From Parelaphostrongylus tenuis (lineage: Eukaryota; Nematoda; Chromadorea; Rhabditida; Metastrongylidae): 64,000 nt of DNA. Where the stretch lies: the NCBI GenBank assembly GCA_019055375.1, contig JAHQIW010000220.1, positions 1 through 64,000 on the forward strand, written 5' to 3'. The position numbers and the translations under genes are program-made. A model generated the notes under the pieces. The model saw only the letters and a program-made list of their open reading frames with translations. It was not told where the DNA came from and did not search any database. Shown in pieces: positions 55,366 to 64,000 of the stretch (within the stretch, counting starts at the first letter, position 1; each line of letters begins with the position of its first letter).

Positions 55366-56440
55366 TGGTCCCTGGATTTGTCTCAGGCAGTGACCCGATC
55401 GATATCTGAATATGGTTAGATCGTCCTTAGCGGCGCACTGACCTTTGTGCTGCTCGCGTCGAACTTCCGGGTTGCGACGACTTTTGCTCTTTGAAGTGGC
55501 TGGTTGCACTTCCAAGTTGCTACGGGCTGAACTTTGGTCTGTGTGACCGTGTCTTCTGCCAACTTGTCTCTTGTAACCGACAAGAGCACAAAGTTCAAAT
55601 CCTTATATGGGTTATACGAAGCAATGTGATGAAACCGAACAATGAAGTGGTACCACCAAACAATGCTGTAGTACCAAACAACCTATAATATACATACATT
55701 ACTGTAATAATATCATAAGAACAATATATATACGATTGCGACATCTCGTTATGTGAACATATGTCAGTGAATGTGATGTTTCGTCTTGTGACGATAATAT
55801 GGAGAAGTGATTGTAATTGATGAGATGTATCGTCGTGTGACGATACAATGAATGTTGTTATTAACGGAGCAGGACTAGGCGGCGGAGCCCGTTTGGGATT
55901 GCTATGTTCGCCCCCAAGTAGAACACCGGCGGCGGGATCCAGTCGGTGAGTATATGGTGTTAGCAGTGGGGTCGCTACTGATTATATATGGGCAGAATCC
56001 CTTAACCGCGGTGGTGGGCCGAGCATAGCCTAAGTGAGTTTGCTCCGTTACGTTAGTGATGTGTTCCGCTCACAATTCTATTGAGTTCCTCTGACAGTTG
56101 TATGAACTCAACCTTATGATAGCAATTAGTTACATGATAACGAGACTATGTGGAGAGAGCAATAATGAGTCGACAATGAACTGAGGTGAGGTGGTCTGGT
56201 TGAGGTCAGACGACCGTTCGGATGATGCCCGTCGATCGAACTGCCTGTTGAGGTTGGTGGCAGCTGGGTGCCGCCCTCGCCACTTGGACCATTATCTGTC
56301 TGAGGTCCTCGAACCTCTGCGGTACCACTTGCTCTCTGAGGTCGTGGACCATCTGCGTTACCTAAATTGTCATGTAATTCCCGAAAAGATAGCAAAACTT
56401 CGTTGGGAGGTTTGCTATAACGTCCATGAGTACAATTTTT
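55366..56440. other. GC-richer block, nature unclear
   Basis: Richer in G and C than its neighbours, with CG-containing motifs ('cggcggagcccg', 'cggcggcgggatcc') and internally repeated 'ctctgaggtc..ggaccatc' near 56,300-56,360. An 89-codon minus frame and an 87-codon plus frame overlap. It could be the leader and first part of an LTR retrotransposon, but I found no polymerase motif, primer-binding site or paired LTR, so I only flag the composition. Confidence 0.3.
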
Positions 56441-57185
56441 TGATCATTGAATAGTTTTCAGTTGAATAGTGAAATTCACAAACACGCGAGAGCGTTTGAA
56501 AGGTTTAGACTGCTTATACCAGAAGTACGTTACATATGTCAGTATTTCATGATACCGTCAAATCGCTCCGTGGGCAATGAACAAAGTTCTTTTTGTGGTC
56601 AAAATATCAGCTTACGTCTCTGCTGCATAACAAAACAATAGAAGGGCTCTTGAGTCAAAAAATAAGCGCAGGGTTTCACTTCTGTAATTTGGTAGGTTTC
56701 TTGCGATGGGCTCGAATGTGCTCCACGGTACCCTACTTATTTTAAATAGTTCCTCCTCCATGCTGTTCTGAATGCTCTTCAAACCCTAGCACTTTCGTCA
56801 TGACGGTCTGCTGCAAATATGGTCGCCGTCGGGACCAACCTGTGACTCGTAAGTCATATCTCCCTGCGATAACATGTGACAATGAACACGCTCGCCAGTC
56901 GTTGAAGTGGCCATTCAAGAAGTAATCTGCATTCTGTTGAAGTTAAACCCGCACTCTCCCATGTGCTTCGCAGCCGATATGTAATCATCAAAATGGGATA
57001 GGCTCTGTCGATATGAGCTGCGCATTCTCCCCGGTTCTCTGTGTACCAAGACGTGCCCTGTGAGTGGTGCGCAAAGTCCTGCACAGACTTGAAGTATCAA
57101 GCCAACTTTCAATAATACAACAGAACGCCCAGTGAACCGTTGAATCAAAGAATGCGGCCAAATTTTTGGGTCAGTTTGCTCTCAA
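56440..57185. other. no recognisable gene
   Basis: Two overlapping minus-strand frames (57,148-56,915 and 57,084-56,854) read plausibly (HFDDYISAAKHMGECGFNFN), but I could not tie them to a family or to splice sites. Confidence 0.3.
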
Positions 57186-57797
57186 GTGGTTGTTCACAGA
57201 AGCTCAAAAGTTTCATACTGCCATATTTTTCTCTATCGATTCTACGTGTTGTTCACCTTGCTCATTTTTTCCCCTAATTATTTACGGTCACACCTTTTTC
57301 CCACTTCAATAAGGTCACTGATCATCATTTCTTTCTTGCTTGTACTCCTTGTAAAGATAACAATAGTAAGAAAACGTGAAGTTTTCCTAATAATTAGTAC
57401 CAGAACAGGTGTACCTCTTCCGCTCCTTGTCAGGGAACTTCATTATTCACTAGAGCAAAGTCGTCTTGTCGAGTCACATCATATAACAGTAAGTAAGGGA
57501 TCAATGAAAAAAAGGCATCCTTGGTATGAAGAGGTCAATGGCATTTGTTTTCTTAATGTAGTACGGCTTCTTCATTTTACCAACGAGTGCTTATACGACT
57601 GCATTAGTTTCAGCGCTATCGACATTACGATGCGATGCCTTTTGATATCCGGTAAAGACGAAATTGAGTTGCAGGTGACGTTCCTCACAAAATATTGCGA
57701 ACCTAGGTGCTACTTGAATGTGGTTCAGGCAGCAAATCTCAGTCTACTAGTGATTAGTTGCGTCTCGGTCAATGTTTTCTACAAGAACCGTGATTAA
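57186..57797 (+). CDS. unassigned 203-codon ORF
   Basis: The longest uninterrupted frame in the window. The N-terminal 65 residues are hydrophobic and aromatic-rich with two possible membrane segments (FYVLFTLLIFSP; LIIISFLLVLLVKITIV). The rest has no repeats or known motif. It ends six bases before a LINE fragment begins. AT-rich codon choice and the lack of any recognised domain leave open that it is a chance frame. If real, it would be a small membrane protein. Confidence 0.25.
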   Translation: MVVHRSSKVSYCHIFLYRFYVLFTLLIFSPNYLRSHLFPTSIRSLIIISFLLVLLVKITIVRKREVFLIISTRTGVPLPLLVRELHYSLEQSRLVESHHITVSKGSMKKRHPWYEEVNGICFLNVVRLLHFTNECLYDCISFSAIDITMRCLLISGKDEIELQVTFLTKYCEPRCYLNVVQAANLSLLVISCVSVNVFYKNRD

Positions 57798-58390
57798 GCA
57801 TAAATCACATGAAAACCCAGTTCATGAAAAACCAATGGTGCAATGATGAACATATCAAATTGGATGGTTCTTTGATTACGGAGACCTCTTCGTACGTGTA
57901 TTTCGGTTCTTCATTGAATATGGGGAACAATATGAAGGAGGAACTTGACAGAAGAAGGAAAGCAGCGCGGGCCGCATTGGGGCCTCTCAGAGAAGGCACC
58001 GACCAGATAACGAACTCCAAATTACGCGCTAATTTTTTCGATTCAACAGTCCTCCCAGATCACTGCTATGCAGCGGAGACGTGGGCTGATACTTGGACCA
58101 CGTCAAGACTACTGCGAACGACTCAAAGAGCCCTTGAACAATGTCTTCTGAAAATCAGCTGCCACTCAAAACACCAAGCCGGCTTCCGTGGTTCGGATCT
58201 TAGGAATATAACTCATCTTTTGATCCAGAAAAATTTACATTGATAGCGAAGCACAGATGGGCCGGTCTTATAGTAAGATGATCAGACGACAGATGGACGA
58301 AAGGAACTGTAGAGTGTACGCCACGAGAATACATTCGCCTCGCGGACGACGTTGAGCGGACGTGTCCGTTAAAGCAATTAATCAGCTGTA
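57790..58390 (+). mobile_element. RTE-type LINE, 3' part of ORF2
   Basis: The frame 57,809-58,243 (144 codons) carries the post-RT region: KTQFMKNQWCNDEHIKLDGS, SYVYFGSSLNM, KAARAALGPL and FDSTVLPDHCYAAETWA. RWAGL and a 'DDRWTKGTVECTPRE' stretch follow in the next frames. The same region is seen, more decayed, at 1,660-2,275. The RT domain is absent, so the copy is 5'-truncated, as LINE copies usually are. Confidence 0.85.
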
Positions 58391-60430
58391 TTCACATCTG
58401 CATTTGTATCAGCTCGTACCTGCCGATATTCTACGGATCACGGCATGAAACTCACGCCAGCGGCCATGCTCGAATGAAACCACCGCCGTGGATGACAATC
58501 GCGAGAAGACGAGACGAATGGAGGATGTGCTGGTGTCCGCACAATTCGTGAAGATGGACCGTCCAAGTATCCAAGTAAGCAAGTATACCTCCTCTTGATT
58601 TACATTACTACAAAAAGCGTGAAGGCATTGTTCACTGAATTTATTGATCAGTGTGTTTTTCAATCTGGGCATTTCGGACGATTCTTCATTCAGTGAATAC
58701 TATGAACATCGCGCCAGACATGAACTGATAGGTTTCTAATTTCCAAGAAATGTTTTTATAACGCAAGGTGGTCTGAAACTTTTTCCTCACCTCCACTTTA
58801 ATCCTCTAGGGCAAACTTCGGGAGTGTGCGTTACTTTTTGCTTCTGTTTTCGAGTCCTTGGCCTCATTGACGACTAGGTGATGTGTACACAATTCACTGA
58901 ACCGAGTGTGGTTGAATAGGGAACAAATCAACATGAACAAGTTAACTGAGACTGTCCGTTAGTCAATGAAAGGCCACTGATACAATAGTTTTTTGATAAA
59001 AGATATGTTCTTGTGGATTTGCCTTCTCCACAGTCGTTTCTTGTTTGATGCACTTGTTGTGATCCTCCTCACCAAAGTCACATGGGAAGAAAAATGCCAG
59101 ATGTTCAAAGGCGAACTTTATCTCAGGCTTCTTTCCCATTAGAAAGAGGGAAATTGAGATTTTGGACACAATGACAGCTCAAAGTTATGGAAACATTCGG
59201 AGAATATATGTTTTCTTTAGACTATGATCTGCGATTACCATTGTACGAATACGTTATGACTCACATTCCGTAGTGATTCGTGTACATTACTGACCTACTT
59301 TTTCAATATTGAATTCATCCACACCATCTCTCTGCTGTAAGTTCAGATGAGCATGTTATAAACCTTTATTGTGGCAAACGTTTTAGCGCAATCGTTCTTC
59401 TTCGGAGTCGCGCTGGTTCGATCCAAGTGGTCAAGTGTTTTAGTCGACTCAGGTAGTGTGGAACACCGAACGAATTGAAGATATTTTCAGTGAATTTTTT
59501 CAAAGCTTTCATAATGCACATGTGTGAATAAATCGATCTTTGAATCGTGATAAGTTGTGTGAGAGAGACTGAAAGAGGAGGAGAAAGAATGAATGAGAGG
59601 GAAGGTGGATGAGGATACAAGGAAAGAAAGAGAAAAAGATAGTGGAGATCAGTTATACTCGTTGAAAATATGTTGGCAAACCACATTCTTCAACTCTTTT
59701 AGCGTTCATTACTCGGCGTAATCGCTTTCACCATCACTGCATTGAAAAATTTGAAGGAAAAAAATTGAAAGGCAGGCCTTCACTGTAATTTTAACTGCAA
59801 TTAACAAAGCTGCAATTTAATTTTGAAATGCGTAAAGAAACACTCAATATCTACTGAATTGAGAAATGTTCATGATGTTGAGAAAGCTCTTCATGTTCCG
59901 ACATTCGACTTGTATCCTCACAACTACAATCTATAACAATCTTTATATTCATGTAGGCAACGCCACTGCTTAAGAATTTCTCGTCTTCTTTATAAACTTC
60001 GCTAAATATTGGTCCCATCAATTTTTCCGGTATTGTTTAGGTGGCCTTGCTGAGGCCTTGGAAGGTCTTTGTTAGGGACACTCGCCGGCCTTGTGAACTA
60101 CATATGCGAACTATGATATCGCAAGTCTCATAGCAGTTTTCCCACCCTGAGATGATGGGAGCGTTGAAAACACAGAGCCCCAGTCAGACCAGCGCATTGC
60201 TCGAGGTATTTTGATGGCTCATAAACGTTTTTTCTCAATGTAGACGTCCTGGACATGCGGTGTTCTCAACATGAATTCTCACCTAAGAAATCTTCTTCAA
60301 TAAATCTCATAATTTTTATCTGAGCCACCATGTCACGCGGTCTGTTAATGGGCTCTAGTACAGCCCGATACACGTGTTTCTGCCATGCAGCCTCGTCAGT
60401 CGGGCAGGCCCTTCCTCTTTAACCAATCCT
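58390..60430. other. no recognisable gene
   Basis: Frames up to 106 codons, none supported. The minus-strand 106-codon frame at 59,366-59,686 reads through a purine-rich tract (59,556-59,645) and has biased composition for that reason. Confidence 0.4.
59556..59645 (+). repeat. purine (GA) tract
   Basis: About 90 bp of almost pure A and G on the plus strand (gagagagactgaaagagg and similar). Low-complexity. Confidence 0.75.
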
Positions 60431-60432
60431 CT

Positions 60433-60453
60433 GGGGGGGGGGGGGGGGGGGGG
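60433..60453 (+). repeat. poly-G run, 21 bases
   Basis: An uninterrupted run of 21 G, flanked by CT and TCCC. Such runs form G-quadruplexes and are unstable without FANCJ/DOG-1-type helicase in nematodes. The exact length may also be uncertain from sequencing. Confidence 0.85.
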
Positions 60454-60499
60454 TCCCTACTTCCTCCATAAACAGGTAGGCGACCACGAAGCTTCGGTA

Positions 60500-60610
60500 A
60501 TACAACAGTTCAACACGCACCCCGGATATGGTGAAATCTGGGTTCAAATTTCAGCCGACGCAAATGTTTTTGCAAACCACTCATTATCATTTGGTATATA
60601 ATAACATCTT
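60500..60610 (+). repeat. tRNA-like repeat
   Basis: B-box-like GGGTTCAAATTTC, then 'gccgacgcaaatgtttttgca' and 'catttggtatat', the same order as the left arm of the 925-1,170 element read on the minus strand. Confidence 0.6.
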
Positions 60611-61150
60611 AGCACCGCTAAAGGAGCTCAAATTATTTGAATTCTGATTAATTATGAGATATATTGAAACTTGAGCGTGGTCCTAATATAACACACGAGA
60701 TAGAAGGTATTAAACTTCTTCAGAAGAATTTTTCGCCACTTTTGGATTTGAAAGACTGTACGTGTCCTACACAAGGAAATCGCTTCGTGTCAATAAATAT
60801 AATGGTGTTGAAAGAATACAATGTTTTCATAAGCATTTATGTTCTTGTCATACTTGAGCTGACAACCAACTTCCACATCGGTATCTGTTTCAGGGTACCA
60901 CGTTTGTCGTTTTCTTGCTGCATTATTAACGTATAGCGTGGATGTTGGAAGTTCAGAGATGTCGTTATTATAATAAGGGGAGTTCTTCAACCAAGCACTG
61001 ACACACTTATTTTTTGTTTAGAACAGTTTGAGAGTCGATGCAGTTGCAGAATACTTGGGGCCTAAATAAAAAGCACAAGATGTTAGATCAAATTGTGTGC
61101 AAAATAAGAGCCAGCAAAAAAAAAATGCTGCCGCATGTTTTAACTTTCAT
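60610..61150. other. no recognisable gene
   Basis: Overlapping frames of 90 and 66 codons on opposite strands, no other evidence. Confidence 0.35.
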
Positions 61151-61157
61151 CTCCTGC

Positions 61158-61444
61158 CTATTCTTTTTCTCTATGGATAGGGTAAGATGAAAATTTATTA
61201 TTTGTGAAGTAAGATGAACCGCAAAATTTGCAGTTTGGAGAAGTCTCGATTCCTCGATTATCCTTTTCAGGAGCACACATGCTATCCACTACAGTATCGA
61301 GGACCTTTGCAGGATCCATCTCCTTTCCACGAACAAACATGGTTCCAAGCGCTCAACTATGCAGCAGGGCCTCAACTCTTATACAGAATTTCACACTTCG
61401 ATATTCCTCACATTGAAATGTACAAATTGCGTCGGAGAGCCTGA
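61158..61444. other. overlapping ORFs on both strands, possible exon
   Basis: Plus-strand 61,214-61,444 (76 codons, ending HIEMYKLRRRA) and minus-strand 61,340-61,158 (MDPAKVLDTVVDSMCAPEKD) both have nematode-like codon choice and little bias. At most one is real. The plus frame lacks an upstream acceptor; the minus frame has a stop shortly before its ATG. It might be one exon of a host gene whose other exons I cannot see. Confidence 0.25.
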
Positions 61445-63100
61445 TCAAATTCAGAGCTGATAATTGTCGTGGCATGACAAGGAGAATACGTACTGCTGTT
61501 CATCTGCTTTACTACATCGTTATTTTAGACACCGATCTTTGCAAAATCCAAAGCGATTGCTCACTCCTTGTGATAGTTCATCAGAGTTTGCTGATGTAAT
61601 GCCCATAATCATTCCACTGAAGTAAACAATGTATTTTGCGGGGAGGAAATAATTCTATCGGGACAAAATTACCATTGAAAACCTCTTGCGTTCACGAATC
61701 GTTTCTGTTTGATTGATACTATTAAGAAGAATGTTCCGCTCATAGAGTCAAGAAAGCAATAAAGTGCATGCAACTCCAAAGAAACTTTCCTGGAGAAATA
61801 TGCAGCGATAAATCCATTGAGAGATGGATGACTTAGTGCTCAGTTATCTATGAGACCACACACTCACGACTATATCATACAGCTAAAAGACATGCAATTT
61901 CCCATCTTTCGCTCGATTTAGCAGTTTTTTAATGCTCTTTTATTCGCTTAAATCTTCTAGTGAAATCCTATAAACGTTCACAGGATGAGATGTGTATCTG
62001 CTTTAGGGAGCAAGGTGTTCTGAATAAACATTCTAAAGCACAGCCGATTAGCATTACATGAAGTTGAACATCGATGCTAGATTCTTGCACAATCATTCAA
62101 CATGCAAATAACCATAAATATTAACCTAAGGAGTTGAGTTAATGTAAATAGGCGAGAAGAACGCTGAGTGAATTGGAGAGGAATGTTAGAGTTTAGAGAT
62201 GTAATGTACCTCAATCTGTCATGTTTTCACTTTGCTAAATGATGGAACACGATTCACAGACTATGTTCAATCTAGACCAATTTCGACGACGTGATAGTGA
62301 GGAAAGTATGACGCGTGTACAGTATCTAATAGGGAAGATCGTTGATATTGAGGAAACATTTCTGCCAGTTTTTGTTTTCAACACATGTCTGTTGGAATCG
62401 AGGAACGAGGATTGATTATTGCTTCAGTAAAATAAGATGAAAGGTGCTAAGTCGGTCGCGTACACCCGCGACTACCTGGGCGACATTCGTCTTTCAAGGA
62501 GACCTATGGCATCAATGTTATCTTACATTTACAAAATCAGCAATAATGTATACTAGTGCACTACATCATTCAACACGCTATTGCTACGATGATGCTAGAC
62601 TGGAAGTGAACCATCTGGACAAAATTTTTTGAGAGGTACACTAGGCAATTTATACTTACTTAGATGCTTAGATGGCCCTTCTTCACCATTTGTACGGACT
62701 CTAGCACATATTCGAAATAGTATATTGCTGGTCGTGTATTTGATGTTCATTGGTTTTCTAAAATAACCTTGCGAGATCGTTCTCAAGTCTTTACAATGTC
62801 GTTTTCAACGAAAAGATTTCGGCGATAGATCCCTGGCCGGGCTTCCTACATGCTGATTCGGAGATGAAATTAGGTAAAAATCAAAAGCAGAAGTAGGAAA
62901 TAGAATCATGCTACCGCTTACGGATGTTGTAAAAGCCGAAATCCAAGCATTTTATGCGACACTTATTCGATAACGTGATGTCGTTTGCAATTTGTGTAAG
63001 ACGACCATAAACTTGAGCGTACTGGAGCACCTATATCCTTTACTTATATTATCTACACGTTTTGTCGCAGTCAATTCCAACTTCAGACATACTGAGATAT
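61445..63100. other. no recognisable gene
   Basis: AT-rich; frames up to 63 codons without support. Confidence 0.4.
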
Positions 63101-63104
63101 GTTC

Positions 63105-63440
63105 TGAGCCGTTCTACACGCCAAAATATCGAAAATAACGTGGGCCGAACACGTGATGCGCTTCAACGACATAGACGAGAGCCGTTACCGACTGGATTAC
63201 TAGGGACATTAAGCGCTCTAAAGGAAGACCACTGACCCGTTGGTCCAATTTCTTCACGAAAGCGATAGAAGAAAGATATGATGCTCAGCGAATCCCTAGA
63301 GCGAGGAGGACCCACTGGGCTACTCTTGAACGCGATAGGGAAAAACGGAAGTGGTGCTGGTACCTGCTCGAGTCACTCGACGATCAACGGGACGACAGGT
63401 GATACAGATGATGTTCTGAGCGAGTTCGGAATTCAGTAAA
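63105..63440 (+). mobile_element. RTE-type LINE, extreme 3' end
   Basis: Reads LHAKISKITWAEHVMRFND, then through frameshifts RKTTDPLV-type sequence and an 'HWATLERDRE' tail. Homologous to 1,985-2,262. Only about 110 codons of ORF2 remain, with stops. Confidence 0.75.
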
Positions 63441-64000
63441 CGTCTCCGGGTTTGAAGTAATGGTTCTCACTCAAACAAAAGGATGTGCTGCTTCCTTATG
63501 TCGAGCAGCAGCAGGGCATTCTCTTCCTAACGGTTTTCTAACCTGACAAGGAAATCAACATTCCGATTTTGAAATCCATTTAGAATAAACTATCTCCGAG
63601 AACCACTTGAATTTTTATGGAATCTATTTGGTCTGCATTATAAGTATAGCATAAAAGACTAACATTCTAAAATTTTCCTGAATGGGATGATTATAACTTC
63701 ATTGCTTCAGATTTCCTCGCAGGAAATTTCAAACTATTTATGAAAGCTAGTCGTAGAACTAAAATCAAAGACATGGTTTTTCACATCGATGCTGTGGCAG
63801 TTATTGATGACTGACACGTAAGCGACCACAGCGATCATATTTTTGGCTCTTATGTTCATCAGACATCAGGAATTATTCAAAGCCGTCCGAATATTTTGAA
63901 TGGTGAGCACCTGTTTTCACCGATATTCCCAATTTTGATACTCTGTTTTCAAAGTACATCTATAACATAGAATTTTTGGATGGAAGGCCTTGCAAAGTTC
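63440..64000. other. no recognisable gene
   Basis: AT-rich; nothing I can support up to the window end. Confidence 0.35.

Noticed and set aside
60374..60601. 75-codon ORF with poly-glycine
   Set aside because: The glycines come from the 21-G run and the rest is a tRNA-like repeat.
1..64000. CRISPR array, rRNA genes, bacterial operons, SL RNA gene
   Set aside because: No regularly spaced short direct repeats, rRNA or spliced-leader sequence seen; gene structure is that of an intron-containing nematode genome.

Overview
The window looks like nuclear DNA of a strongylid, probably hookworm-like, nematode. Evidence: AT-rich sequence, ~50-90 bp introns with TTTCAG-type 3' splice sites, two copies of a six-exon gene for a small cysteine-rich CAP/SCP-TAPS 'Ancylostoma secreted protein' (ASP), and abundant RTE-type LINE, piggyBac and Penelope-like (PLE) debris with tRNA-derived SINEs. 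There is no sign of prokaryotic gene organisation. Species is not determinable from what I can see. Coordinates of repeat ends are by eye and good to tens of bases.

Layout. 1-4 kb: tRNA-like inverted repeat and a LINE 3' end. 4-18.3 kb: a diverged tandem duplication (4.2-8.7 kb against 11.4-18.3 kb), each copy ending in an ASP gene. The left ASP copy is badly decayed; the right copy (16,892-17,925) has all six exons in frame, 654 coding bases, and a single TAA at codon 58. Copy two has gained extra sequence, including two candidate exons of an unknown gene, a foldback element and an acidic coding fragment. 18.8-21.3 kb: ~306 bp repeat units carrying hammerhead ribozyme (HHR) motifs, plus a scrambled poly(A)-binding-protein RRM fragment. 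21.5-48.2 kb: a dense mosaic of repeats in direct and inverted orientation. A ~4.1-4.6 kb unit occurs three times (A 21.5-26.0 kb +, B 31.7-35.65 kb inverted, C 43.6-48.2 kb +). Each holds a piggyBac-like transposase remnant on one strand and, on the other, a short gene for a secreted peptide. The peptide reading frame is intact only in B. PLE fragments with GIY-YIG, linker and reverse-transcriptase sequence, and with HHR motifs in their 3' ends, sit between and beside the units.

48.2-64 kb is less repetitive. It has a LINE RT fragment, three exons in consistent frame that I read as the 3' end of a CUEDC1-like CUE-domain gene (49.2-52.7 kb), further SINEs, a GC-richer block (55.2-56.4 kb), a LINE fragment (57.8-58.4 kb), a 21-base G run and another LINE 3' end near 63.1-63.4 kb.

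The only loci I would defend as plausible functional host genes are the 49.2-52.7 kb CUEDC1-like gene and, possibly, the unit B secreted peptide. The strongest unusual signals are the three kinds of HHR-bearing repeats and the secreted-peptide gene carried inside an amplified, transposon-associated block.
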